NCBI GenBank assembly: GCA_963779685.1
Contig: CAVZZG010000003.1
Location: 1,302,001-1,366,000, forward strand
Direction: 5' to 3'
Length of the DNA: 64,000 bases
Origin: CAVZZG01 sp963779685
Lineage (GTDB): Bacteria; Actinomycetota; Thermoleophilia; Gaiellales; F1-60-MAGs149
The translations under genes and the position numbers were made by a program. The notes beneath the pieces are model-generated. The model was not told the origin of the DNA and did not search any database. It saw nothing but the letters and a program-made list of their open reading frames with translations. Numbering within the stretch: the stretch's first letter is position 1; each line of letters starts with the position of its first letter. Positions 24,987-31,938 of the stretch are shown piece by piece.

Positions 24987-25760
24987 TCAGCGGCCGATGA
25001 AGTTCGGCGGCCGCTTCTCGTTGAAGGCGTTGAGCCCCTCCTTGGCGTCCTCCGTCGAGAAGAGGATCGCGAACAGATCGGCCTCGTGCACGAAGTTCGC
25101 GCCAAGGTCGCCGTGGAGCGCCCGGTTGGTCGCCTCCTTGGCATAGGCCATCGCCACCGGGCTCTTCGAGGCCATCAGCGTCGCCATCTCCATGGCCTTC
25201 CCGAGCAGCTCCGACTGCGGGTAGACGGCCTGCACCAGTCCGCGCTCGAAGGCCTCGTCGGCCTTCACCATGCGGCCGGTCATGATGATCTCCTTGGCGA
25301 ACCCGAGCGACGTGGTACGCGCGAGTCGCTGGGTCCCGCCCCACCCGGGCATGATGCCGAGGTTGATCTCCGGCTGACCGAAGGCGGCCCGCTCGGAGCA
25401 GAGGCGCACGTCGCATGCGAGCGCCATCTCGCAGCCTCCGCCGAGCGCGTAGCCGTTGACGGCGGCGATGGTCGGCTTGCGCATCGTTTCGAGCCGGTGG
25501 GCGATCTCCTGTCCGAGCTCGCCGTAGGCGCGGGCCTCGAGCGGCGTCTTCACCGCGAGCTCCGCGATGTCCGCTCCGGCGATGAACGCGCGGTCGCCCG
25601 CTCCCGTGAGCACGACCGCACCGACGGTGGCGTCCCGCCCCAGGAGGGCGAGCTCCGACGACAGCTCTTCGAGGATCTCGGTCGAGAGGGCGTTCAGCAC
25701 TTCCGGGCGGTTGACCGTCAGCAGGGCGACCCTGCCGTCGCGGGAGACGTCGATCGACAT
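24987..25760 (-). CDS. Enoyl-CoA hydratase (crotonase family)
   Basis: A 257-residue crotonase. The oxyanion loop is AFIAGADIAEL near 60-70. Both catalytic Glu positions are kept: NGYALGGGCEMALACD near residue 113 and FGQPEINLGIMPG near 133. It should hydrate short- to medium-chain trans-2-enoyl-CoA. Its ATG overlaps the stop of the B12-domain gene (TGATG), so both are co-translated, and azlC follows 6 bases later. The exact chain-length preference cannot be read from sequence. Confidence 0.9.
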   Translation of the reverse strand: MSIDVSRDGRVALLTVNRPEVLNALSTEILEELSSELALLGRDATVGAVVLTGAGDRAFIAGADIAELAVKTPLEARAYGELGQEIAHRLETMRKPTIAAVNGYALGGGCEMALACDVRLCSERAAFGQPEINLGIMPGWGGTQRLARTTSLGFAKEIIMTGRMVKADEAFERGLVQAVYPQSELLGKAMEMATLMASKSPVAMAYAKEATNRALHGDLGANFVHEADLFAILFSTEDAKEGLNAFNEKRPPNFIGR

Positions 25761-26152
25761 CAGGCGACGTGCTCGCGCAGGTAGTCGACGATCGAGCTGG
25801 TCGGCGTTCCGGGTGTGAAGATCGCCGCGACGCCCTGGTCGCGGAGCGCGTCGGCGTCCTCGGCCGGGATCGTGCCGCCGACCACCACGAGCACGTCGGC
25901 CATGTCCGCCTCCCGCAACCCCTCGAGGATCCGCGGCACGAGCGTCATGTGGGCGCCCGACAGGATCGAGATGCCCACCGCGTCGGCGTCTTCCTGGACG
26001 GCCGTCTCGATGATCTGCTCCGGCGTCTGATGCAGACCGGTGTAGATGACCTCCATGCCCGCATCGCGCAGTGCGCGGGCGATCACCTTCGCACCGCGGT
26101 CGTGGCCGTCGAGGCCCGGCTTCGCGATAACAACACGGATCCGTCCTTCCAT
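25760..26152 (-). CDS. Cobalamin-binding subunit, methylmalonyl-CoA mutase type
   Basis: A 130-residue free-standing B12-binding domain. It opens with VVIAKPGLDGHDRGAKV, containing the DxHxxG cobalamin motif, followed by GISILSGAH and VVVGGTIPAED, as in the C-terminal domain of methylmalonyl-CoA mutase. Separate small subunits are known for split acyl-CoA mutases. The large catalytic subunit is not in the window. MeaB (56673) and an adenosyltransferase (27277) elsewhere in the window fit a functional mutase. TATGCT lies 8 bases before the ATG. Confidence 0.88.
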   Translation of the reverse strand: MEGRIRVVIAKPGLDGHDRGAKVIARALRDAGMEVIYTGLHQTPEQIIETAVQEDADAVGISILSGAHMTLVPRILEGLREADMADVLVVVGGTIPAEDADALRDQGVAAIFTPGTPTSSIVDYLREHVA

Positions 26153-26160
26153 CGGCCGGA

Positions 26161-26184
26161 AGCATACTGGCCGGCCGATATTCT
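26161..26184. promoter_or_regulatory. Divergent -10 boxes in a 39-base gap
   Basis: The minus-strand TATGCT (26161-26166) lies 8 bases before the ATG of the B12 subunit at 26152. The plus-strand TATTCT (26179-26184) lies 7 bases before the lipoprotein ATG at 26192. GGCCGGCC lies between them. Both suggest transcripts with little or no leader. Confidence 0.45.
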
Positions 26185-26191
26185 CCGGCCG

Positions 26192-26722
26192 ATGCGCCTC
26201 GCAGCAACAGCCCTGATCGTGCTCGGAGCGGTGCTCGCCGCCTGCGGCGGATCGTCAGCCACCACCACCTTCTCCGATCCGGGCGCCTCGTTCACGTTCT
26301 CGTACCCGTCGGCCCTCGGCCGCGACTTCGTCGGCGCCAAGCGCGAGGTCCAGGGCCGCCCGCCGTCCTTCAGCACGAACGTCGGCGTCAACCCGACGAA
26401 CGTCGTGATCGTCTCCCAGTACGCCATCCGGAAGGCGGCCGAGACCTACGACCCGGCCACCCTCCAGAGCTCCGTCGACCTGCTCGTGCGCACGATCGCG
26501 CGAGCCGACGGGGCGACGGTGTCCGGAAGCGGCAGGGGAAAGCTCGGCGAGTTGCCGGCCTACACCTACGACGTCGCGGGCCCGGACGAGACCACCAGTC
26601 GCATCCTGATCGCGTTCAAGGGCAAGACCGAGTACTACGTGAAATGCACGTGGAAGCCGGCACAGGCGGCGGCCATCAAGCCCGCTTGCGACCAGGTCGC
26701 GTCGAGTTTCGCCGTGCACTAG
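26192..26722 (+). CDS. Small lipoprotein of unknown function
   Basis: A 176-residue lipoprotein with signal and lipobox LAAC (Cys18). The mature part starts FSDPGASFTFSYPSALG, a pattern seen in PsbP/MOG1-like or DUF1795-type exported domains, with several beta strands and one Cys in KCTWKPAQ and one in KPACDQV that could pair. No enzymatic motif is visible. TATTCT 7 bases upstream marks a likely leaderless start. Confidence 0.75.
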   Translation: MRLAATALIVLGAVLAACGGSSATTTFSDPGASFTFSYPSALGRDFVGAKREVQGRPPSFSTNVGVNPTNVVIVSQYAIRKAAETYDPATLQSSVDLLVRTIARADGATVSGSGRGKLGELPAYTYDVAGPDETTSRILIAFKGKTEYYVKCTWKPAQAAAIKPACDQVASSFAVH

Positions 26723-26733
26723 AGTCTCGGCGG

Positions 26734-27065
26734 ATGAAAGGCCGCCGCGGAGTCCTCCTGTCCGGCATCGAGTCCAAGGTCACGGGCTCGCGGCTTCCGC
26801 TGTTCGAGGGCCTGCTGCCGATCGACTCGAAGCGAGCGCCCACCGACCTGCTGGCCGGCGTGACGCTCGCGGCGCTCGCGATCCCGGAGGCGCCGAGACG
26901 CTCCGCGCGGTGTGCGGGCAAGCCAGGGAGCGCGGTGTGAAGATCGTCTTCGCGGAGGTCGCCGACGACGTCCGAGCCGAGCTCGAGCGCTACGGCCTCG
27001 GCGAGGAGCTCGGCAGCGATGCCTTCTTCGCCAGGCTCGCGGACGTCCCCTCGCTCCGCGGGTAG
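26734..27065 (+). pseudogene. SulP sulfate permease remnant with the middle deleted
   Basis: The first about 50 codons (LPLFEGLLPIDSKRAPTDLLAGVTLAALAIPEA) are the N-terminus of a SulP/SLC26-family anion permease up to its first membrane helix. At about 26893 the sequence jumps, in another reading frame, to ETLRAVCGQARERGVKIVFAEV and ends LEELGSD-like, the last part of a STAS domain. Families run 450-600 residues, so about 1.2-1.5 kb is missing and the frames do not match. The intact-looking frame stops at 26940; the STAS tail stops at 27065. It is a deletion derivative or an assembly collapse. Confidence 0.8.
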
Positions 27066-27093
27066 CGGCCGCACCGCCATACCCCGGAAGACA

Positions 27094-27121
27094 ACGAACC
27101 CGGCCTTGGGGCCGGGCTCGT
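27094..27121. terminator. Strong hairpin downstream of SulP remnant
   Basis: ACGAACCCGGCC (27094-27105), loop TTGG, then GGCCGGGCTCGT (27110-27121). Eleven of twelve base pairs form. No T-run follows. It most likely terminated the former permease gene. The rest of 27122-27276 holds a low-GC patch with one short frame. Confidence 0.55.
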
Positions 27122-27134
27122 CGCGGGAAGGAGT

Positions 27135-27257
27135 ATGGAGGGAGACACGTGGTCTCTTATGTTGCCGGAGCGGCGTAACGAAGTGTGTTACAAGCTGCTC
27201 GCGACTTGGCTTGAATATAGGAGGTTGGGCGGCACAAGACAAGTTGCAAAGTGGTAG
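27135..27257 (+). CDS. Possible 40-residue peptide with foreign base use
   Basis: A frame from ATG at 27135 to TAG at 27257 encodes about 40 residues ending in WLEYRRLGGTRQVAKW, a stretch resembling the start of a helix-turn-helix. Third-codon GC is near 50 percent, while neighbours exceed 85 percent, and rare codons such as AGG, AGA, TCT and CTT are frequent. AAGGAG precedes the ATG but is only one base away; an internal ATG at 27159 is an alternative. It may be the truncated end of an imported gene, not an expressed peptide. Confidence 0.3.
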   Translation: MEGDTWSLMLPERRNEVCYKLLATWLEYRRLGGTRQVAKW

Positions 27258-27276
27258 CCATTCCGCGTCCTTGGTG

Positions 27277-27864
27277 TTAACCGCCGCGCGATCCGCCAGG
27301 CACCCAGAGGGGCTCGGAGCCGGCCGGATTGGCGGCCCGCGACAGGATGAAGAGCAGGTCGGACAGCCGGTTCACGTACGCCAGCGCGGCGGCGTTGACC
27401 GGCTCGGCAGCCGCCAGCGCGACGATCGCTCGCTCGGCCCTGCGGCAGACGGTGCGGGCGACGTGGAGCTGCGCCGCCAGCGCCGACCCCCCGGGCAGGA
27501 TGAAGCTGGTCAGCGGCGCCAGCGAAGCGTTGACCTCGTCGCAGCGGGCCTCGAGCCAGGCCACCTGCTCGGGCTCGACGCGCAGCCGGGTGCGCTCGCG
27601 GGCGCTCGACCGGTCGGGCCGTTCCTCCTCCGGCACCGACAGGTCGGCACCGAGGTCGAACAGCTCGTTCTGGATACGGCCGAGCCAGGCGTCCCAGCCG
27701 TCGGGGGCCGGCAGCGTCCGCACCACGCCCAGGATTGCGTTCAGCTCGTCGACGGTGCCGTAGGCGGCGATCCGCAACGAAGCCTTCGACACCCTGCGGC
27801 CATCGCCGAGGCTCGTGTCGCCGTCGTCGCCGCCGCGGGTGTAGATGCGCGTGAGGTTGACCAC
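27277..27864 (-). CDS. Cob(I)alamin adenosyltransferase, PduO type
   Basis: A 195-residue PduO/MMAB-type ATP:cob(I)alamin adenosyltransferase. The N-terminal ATP loop is IYTRGGDDGDTSLGDGRRVSK, followed by GTVDELNAILG, the helix FILPGGSALAAQLHVARTVCRRAER and the end YVNRLSDLLFILSRAAN. It makes adenosylcobalamin, the cofactor needed by the mutase whose B12 subunit is at 25760. GTG at 27864 gives the standard length. No cobalamin riboswitch is visible upstream. Confidence 0.93.
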   Translation of the reverse strand: MVNLTRIYTRGGDDGDTSLGDGRRVSKASLRIAAYGTVDELNAILGVVRTLPAPDGWDAWLGRIQNELFDLGADLSVPEEERPDRSSARERTRLRVEPEQVAWLEARCDEVNASLAPLTSFILPGGSALAAQLHVARTVCRRAERAIVALAAAEPVNAAALAYVNRLSDLLFILSRAANPAGSEPLWVPGGSRGG

Positions 27865-27886
27865 GCGGGCAGTATTCCACCCGCGC

Positions 27887-27913
27887 TGTCGATTCCGGTC
27901 GCCGGCGTTCGTC
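27887..27913 (+). promoter_or_regulatory. Candidate ECF42 autoregulatory promoter
   Basis: TGTCGA (27887-27892) and CGTC (27910-27913) are separated by 17 bases, ahead of the DGPF gene. ECF42 sigma factors are reported to recognise TGTCGA at -35 and CG(A/T)C at -10. The transcript would start near 27920 and carry the ribosome site GAGGAGG before the ATG at 27945. It would drive both the DGPF and sigma genes. Confidence 0.65.
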
Positions 27914-27944
27914 CTTGGTATGAACAACGCCCGAGGAGGCACCG

Positions 27945-28286
27945 ATGCAGTACCTGCTCCTGATCCACGACGACCCCTCCCAGTGGGCCGCACTCAGCGA
28001 CGACGCCCGCGACGCGATGATGGCCGAGTACGGCACCTACACCACCGCCATCCAGACCGAGGGCATCCTGCGCGACGGCAACCCGCTCGGCCGGGACGCG
28101 AAGCTCGTGCGCGTCCGCAGCGGCTCGACCGAGGTGTCGGACGGCCCGTACGCCGAGACGCGCGAGCAGCTCGGCGGCTACTACCTCGTCGAGTGCGACA
28201 CCGCCGAGCAGGCCGCAGCGGCCGCGGCACGGATCCCGAGCGCCCGCTTCGGCACGATCGAGGTCCGCCCGATCGCGGCGATGTAG
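27945..28286 (+). CDS. YCII/DGPF-domain protein, ECF42 partner
   Basis: A 113-residue YCII-related protein starting MQYLLLIHDDPSQW, with the DGPYAETREQLGGYYLVE block that gives the DGPF family its name and an ending of GTIEVRPI. DGPF proteins are typically encoded next to ECF42 sigma factors, with unknown biochemical role. GAGGAGG lies 5 bases before the ATG. The sigma gene starts 12 bases after its stop. Confidence 0.9.
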   Translation: MQYLLLIHDDPSQWAALSDDARDAMMAEYGTYTTAIQTEGILRDGNPLGRDAKLVRVRSGSTEVSDGPYAETREQLGGYYLVECDTAEQAAAAAARIPSARFGTIEVRPIAAM

Positions 28287-28298
28287 CACGCTACCGGT

Positions 28299-29519
28299 GT
28301 GCCGAACGACGTCGATCGCCTCTACCGGGAATGGTTCGGTCGGGCGGTCGGCGCGCTCGGCCGCCGGTTCGGCGACCTCGAGCTCGCGGAGGAGGCCGTC
28401 CAGGACGCCTTCACCACCGCGCTCGACCGGTGGCGGGCGGACGGCATTCCGCCCGACCCAGGCGGATGGATCATCCGCACGGCCGGGAACCGCGCAGTCG
28501 ACATCCTCCGGCGGCGCAGGCTCGGCGCCGAGCGCGAGCGCGACGCCCTGCACCTGACCGCCCTCACCCGCCCGGAACCCAAGGTGGCATCCGACTCCGT
28601 CATCCACGACGAACGCCTCCGCGTGCTCTTCACGTGCTGTCACCCGGACATCCCGGCCGACGTGCGGTTGCCGCTGACCCTCCGGCTGGTGTGCGGTCTC
28701 ACCGTGCCGGAGATCGCTCGCAGCCTCGTGCTGCCGGAGGCGACGGCGGCCCAGCGGCTGGTGCGGGGGAAGCGGCGCATCCGGGAGGCCGGCATCGCGC
28801 TCGAGGTGCCGCCCGACCACGAGCTGCCCGACCGTCTGCCGACCGTGCTCCAGGCCATCTACCTGCTGTACACCGAGGGGCACACCGCGACCGGCGCGGA
28901 GGCCGCCGTGCGACGCGACCTCTGCGACGAGGCGATCCGCCTGGCCCGCCTGCTCGTGGCCCTGATGCCCGACGAGGCCGAGGCTCGCGGCTTGCTGGCA
29001 CTCCTGCTGCTGACCGACGCGCGCACGGCCGCCCGGCACGACGTCGACGGCAACCTGATCGCGCTCGAGTGGCACGACCGCGACCTCTACGACCCGGTAC
29101 TCAGAGCCGAGGGCGAACGGCTCGTGCGCGAGGCCCTGGCCGCGGGTGGCCGACGGTACGCCGTGGAGGCCGCCATTGCCGGGCTCCACACCGGCGCGCT
29201 GTCCTTCCAGGAGACCGACTGGCCGCAGATCGTGGCGCTGTACGACGTGCTCCTGCAGGCCGCGGCGTCGCCGGTGGTCGAGCTCAACCGGGCCGTGGCG
29301 ATCGGCATGGCAGACGGTCCGGACGTCGCACTGCCACTGCTCGAGGAGCTCGCCGCCGATGGCCGCCTGGACAGGTTCGCACCGCTGCACGCGGCGATCG
29401 CCGACGCCTTGCGCCGCCTCGGACGGGCCGAGGAAGCGCGGGCCGCCTACCTGCGAGCGGCCGGGCTGACGGACAACCCGGCGGAACGGGCCTACCTCGA
29501 GCGACGGGCGTCGCAGTGA
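28299..29519 (+). CDS. ECF42-group RNA polymerase sigma factor
   Basis: A 406-residue ECF sigma factor with a long C-terminal extension. Region 2 covers about residues 5-75 (LELAEEAVQDAFTTAL, DPGGWIIRTAGNRAVDILRRR). Region 4 covers about 110-165 (LRLVCGLTVPEIARSLVLPEATAAQRLVRGKRRIR). Residues about 180-405 form the TPR-like domain of this group (YLLYTEGHTATG, ADEAEARGLLALLLLTDAR, VVELNRAVAIGMA). No anti-sigma gene is nearby; in ECF42 the extension controls activity. It probably autoregulates from the TGTCGA promoter. Confidence 0.9.
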   Translation: MPNDVDRLYREWFGRAVGALGRRFGDLELAEEAVQDAFTTALDRWRADGIPPDPGGWIIRTAGNRAVDILRRRRLGAERERDALHLTALTRPEPKVASDSVIHDERLRVLFTCCHPDIPADVRLPLTLRLVCGLTVPEIARSLVLPEATAAQRLVRGKRRIREAGIALEVPPDHELPDRLPTVLQAIYLLYTEGHTATGAEAAVRRDLCDEAIRLARLLVALMPDEAEARGLLALLLLTDARTAARHDVDGNLIALEWHDRDLYDPVLRAEGERLVREALAAGGRRYAVEAAIAGLHTGALSFQETDWPQIVALYDVLLQAAASPVVELNRAVAIGMADGPDVALPLLEELAADGRLDRFAPLHAAIADALRRLGRAEEARAAYLRAAGLTDNPAERAYLERRASQ

Positions 29520-29550
29520 TCGCTCGCCCGGGCGCCGTGGTGGGCTCGAG

Positions 29551-30729
29551 CTAGCTCGGGACCTCGATCACCATGGCGTCGCCCTGCCCGCCGCCGGAGC
29601 AGATGGCGGCGCAGCCGAAGCCGCCGCCCAGGCGCCGGAGCTCGTAGATCAGCGTCACGATCAGGCGCGCGCCGCTGGCGCCGATCGGGTGGCCGAGGGC
29701 CACCGCGCCCCCGTTGACGTTGACGCGGTCCTCCGGCACCTCGAGCGTCCGGGTGCCGTGCAGCGCCACCGAGGCGAAGGCCTCGTTGATCTCGAAGCGG
29801 TGGATGTCGGCGAGCGCGAGGCCGGCCTTCTCGATGGCCATCCGCGCCGCGAGCGCCGGAACCAGTGCGAGCCGGTCGGAGCGGTCGGCGGTGTAGGCGA
29901 CGCTCCGGATCACGGCCAGCGGCTGGAGGCCGCGGCGGGCTGCCTCCTCTTCGGAGGCGACGACGACCGCTCCGGCCCCGTCGTTGATCCCGGGCGAGTT
30001 GCCGGCCGTGTGGCTGCCCCCCGGCGAAAGCGCCGGCAGCGCTTCCAGGGCCGCGAGCGACGTCTCCCGGCGAGGCCCCTCGTCGGTATCGACGACGGTA
30101 TCGCCCTTCCGGCCGGCGATGACCACGGGCACGATCTCCTCGCCAAGGCGGCCTGCGTCGATGGCGGCGACCGCCCGCTCGTGCGAGCGGGCGGACCATG
30201 CGTCCATGGCGCTGCGCTCGATGCCGAGCTGAGTGGCGACGGCCGTCGCCTGCTCGTGCATCTGGGCGCCGCGCCACGGATCCTGGAGGCCGTCGAAGAG
30301 CATCGCGTCGACGAGCTTGACGTCGCCGAACCGGAAACCCTTGCGTGCACCGGGCGCGAGGTACGGCGCGTTCGTCATGGACTCCATGCCGCCCGCGAGC
30401 ACCGTGGCGTGCTCGCCGAGCCGGACGAGCATGTCCGCGATCGCGATCGCGCGCAGGCCCGAGGCGCAGACCTTGTTGACGGTCTCCGAGCCCGCATCCT
30501 CGCGCATGCCCGAAGCGAGCGTCACCTGCCGCGACGGGATGTGGCCCTGGCCGGCCTGGACGACGGTTCCGAAGGCGGCGTAGTCGACCTCGGAGGCCGC
30601 GATACCGGAGCGCTCGATCGCGCCCTTCGCGGCAACGGTGCCGAGCTCGACGGCGGTGAGCGGCGCCAGCGACCCGAGCAGCTTGCCGAACGGTGTCCGG
30701 GCCGCGCCGAGAATGACGGTGCGGTGCAC
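29551..30729 (-). CDS. Acetyl-CoA C-acetyltransferase (thiolase)
   Basis: A 392-residue thiolase. The acyl-Cys is in KVCASGLRAI near residue 89. Also visible are GGMESMTNAPYL, the NEAFASVAL His/Asn region, GGAVALGHPIGASGAR and the second catalytic Cys in ICSGGGQGDA. It condenses or cleaves acetoacetyl-CoA or longer 3-ketoacyl-CoA. GTG at 30729 lies 8 bases after TAGAGT; an ATG seven codons upstream would place the start inside the divergent promoter. It is divergent from the RDD gene. Confidence 0.92.
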   Translation of the reverse strand: MHRTVILGAARTPFGKLLGSLAPLTAVELGTVAAKGAIERSGIAASEVDYAAFGTVVQAGQGHIPSRQVTLASGMREDAGSETVNKVCASGLRAIAIADMLVRLGEHATVLAGGMESMTNAPYLAPGARKGFRFGDVKLVDAMLFDGLQDPWRGAQMHEQATAVATQLGIERSAMDAWSARSHERAVAAIDAGRLGEEIVPVVIAGRKGDTVVDTDEGPRRETSLAALEALPALSPGGSHTAGNSPGINDGAGAVVVASEEEAARRGLQPLAVIRSVAYTADRSDRLALVPALAARMAIEKAGLALADIHRFEINEAFASVALHGTRTLEVPEDRVNVNGGAVALGHPIGASGARLIVTLIYELRRLGGGFGCAAICSGGGQGDAMVIEVPS

Positions 30730-30737
30730 GGATGGCC

Positions 30738-30747
30738 ACTCTACCAT
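30738..30747. promoter_or_regulatory. Overlapping divergent -10 boxes
   Basis: The minus-strand TAGAGT (complement of 30738-30743) serves the thiolase, 8 bases before its GTG. The plus-strand TACCAT (30742-30747) serves the RDD gene, 6 bases before its GTG at 30754. The two hexamers share bases 30742-30743, so polymerases could not occupy both at once. Spacing evidence only. Confidence 0.45.
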
Positions 30748-30753
30748 GCGGTC

Positions 30754-31752
30754 GTGCCTCCTCCGGCCCGTGCAGCCCGCCGTCTCCAGGCCTACGGCAT
30801 CGACCTCCTGGTCGCGGTCGTCCCCGCGGGGTTCGCTGCAGCCGCGGCCGCCGGCGCTGCAGCGGCGGCGACCGGCGTCGGGATGCTGCAGTTCCTGGCC
30901 GGTGCGGCCGGATTCGTCACGGCCATGTCGGCCCTGATGATGGGCGAGGTGGCGTTGGCGGGCACGACCGCCGGCGCCGCTGCCCGGCACCTCGCCGTCG
31001 TCGGCCCCGACGGCGCCCCGGCTGGTCGTGGCCGGCTCGTCAGGCGCGAGCTGGCGCGGCTGGCGCTGATCCACCTCCCGTCCCTGGTGGCCGGCGCGGG
31101 CCTGGCGGGCGTCGCACCCTGTGCGGGCCGGGGGCGGGCGTGGCACGACGTCGCCTCCGGGTGCACCGTGCTCGCGGCCGATGCGCCTGACCTGCGGCTG
31201 TTCGCGGCCACCCGCACGCGACGCTACGCCCCCAGCGGCGCCGAGTACGCGAGCTTCTCCGAACGCACCGGCGCGTTCCTGATCGACTTCGGCTTCGTCG
31301 TCACCGCATGGGGCACGGTCCTGGGCATCGTCGCGCTGACGCTCGACCCCATCAAGAACGACGCCGACCCGCCGAACTGGTTCGTCGCGGTGGCGCTGAT
31401 CAGCCTGCCCGTGGTCGACCTCGTGTACGGCGTCACGGCCCTGACCTGGAGGGGAACGACCATCGGCCTCGGCGCGGTCGGGTTCGTCGTGCGCCGCGCC
31501 GCGGACGAGAGCGACATGGGGTTCGGCCGCGCGGTCGGGCGCGAGTTGATCCGCTGCGTCATCTTCGTGTCGCTGGCGGTCGTCATCGGCTGGGTGCTCT
31601 TCCCGCTGGATCGGCTGTCCTCGCTCTGGCAAGGGCGGCGCCAGACCTTGCATGACCGTGCCGGCGGTACCGTCGTCGTGCGAGGTGAGCCCAGGCCCTG
31701 GCGCAGCCCGCGGCCGGCGCCGGCCACCACCGCGGAACCGGTGGCCGCTTGA
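30754..31752 (+). CDS. Double RDD-domain membrane protein
   Basis: A 332-residue membrane protein. The N-terminal RDD unit begins ARRLQAYGIDLLVAVV with two following membrane helices and an extracellular Cys pair. The second RDD unit begins ERTGAFLIDFGFVV near residue 168 and includes LVYGVTALTWRGTTIGLGAVG and a last helix VIFVSLAVVIGWVLF. The family may move ions or solutes, with poor functional data. The stop TGA lies inside the TTGACA of the trp leader. Confidence 0.85.
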   Translation: MPPPARAARRLQAYGIDLLVAVVPAGFAAAAAAGAAAAATGVGMLQFLAGAAGFVTAMSALMMGEVALAGTTAGAAARHLAVVGPDGAPAGRGRLVRRELARLALIHLPSLVAGAGLAGVAPCAGRGRAWHDVASGCTVLAADAPDLRLFAATRTRRYAPSGAEYASFSERTGAFLIDFGFVVTAWGTVLGIVALTLDPIKNDADPPNWFVAVALISLPVVDLVYGVTALTWRGTTIGLGAVGFVVRRAADESDMGFGRAVGRELIRCVIFVSLAVVIGWVLFPLDRLSSLWQGRRQTLHDRAGGTVVVRGEPRPWRSPRPAPATTAEPVAA

Positions 31753-31778
31753 CACGAAGGGCACCCAACCCGCACACT
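31749..31778 (+). promoter_or_regulatory. Possible trp promoter
   Basis: TTGACA (31749-31754) matches the -35 consensus perfectly and overlaps the upstream stop. The best -10 at 18-base spacing is CACACT (31773-31778), a weak match (A2, A4, T6). Transcription would then begin near 31785, so the leader peptide might start at the GTG at 31787 on a leaderless message, not at the ATG at 31781. Confidence 0.4.
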
Positions 31779-31780
31779 CG

Positions 31781-31873
31781 ATGCCAGTGAACCGCGTCAC
31801 CCGTCGCCCCGCCGTCTCCGCCGCCCCGTGCGGCTGGTGGTGGTGGACCGACGGACGAGACGCACGCCGCTAG
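31781..31873 (+). CDS. trpL: trp leader peptide with four tandem Trp codons
   Basis: A 30-residue frame from ATG 31781 to TAG 31871-31873 ends CGWWWWTDGRDARR. The four consecutive TGG codons (31835-31846) are the sensor of a transcription attenuator. Downstream come an 8-base antiterminator arm inside the end of the leader and a hairpin with a T-run before trpE. An in-frame GTG at 31787 is an alternative start. Low charged Trp-tRNA would stall the ribosome at the Trp run. Confidence 0.88.
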   Translation: MPVNRVTRRPAVSAAPCGWWWWTDGRDARR

Positions 31874-31900
31874 CCTGCGGCACAACGCGTCCCTCGTCCG
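31852..31900 (+). promoter_or_regulatory. trp antiterminator stem
   Basis: CGGACGAG (31852-31859) is exactly complementary to CTCGTCCG (31893-31900). The second arm shares its last two bases with the left arm of the terminator, so the two structures exclude each other. A ribosome stalled on Trp codons 31835-31846 leaves the first arm free; a ribosome at the stop codon 31871 covers it. This is the classic ribosome-mediated switch, inferred from base pairing. Confidence 0.75.
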
Positions 31901-31927
31901 GCCTCCCCGTGGAGGCCGTTTTCGTTT
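31899..31927 (+). terminator. Rho-independent trp attenuator terminator
   Basis: CGGCCTCC (31899-31906), loop CCGT, and GGAGGCCG (31911-31918) form a perfect 8-bp GC-rich stem followed by TTTTCGTTT (31919-31927). It lies 11 bases before the trpE GTG. This is one of the few T-tracts in a very GC-rich window. Confidence 0.88.
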
Positions 31928-31938
31928 CTGGAGTCATC

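Noticed and set aside
27866..27944. Possible cobalamin riboswitch near the adenosyltransferase
   Set aside because: The gap is under 80 bases, lacks a B12-box-like element and is accounted for by the sigma-factor promoter and ribosome site of the DGPF gene.
31828..31938. N-terminal extension of trpE through the leader
   Set aside because: This stretch forms the attenuator and terminator; TrpE similarity begins after the GTG at 31939, which has its own ribosome site.
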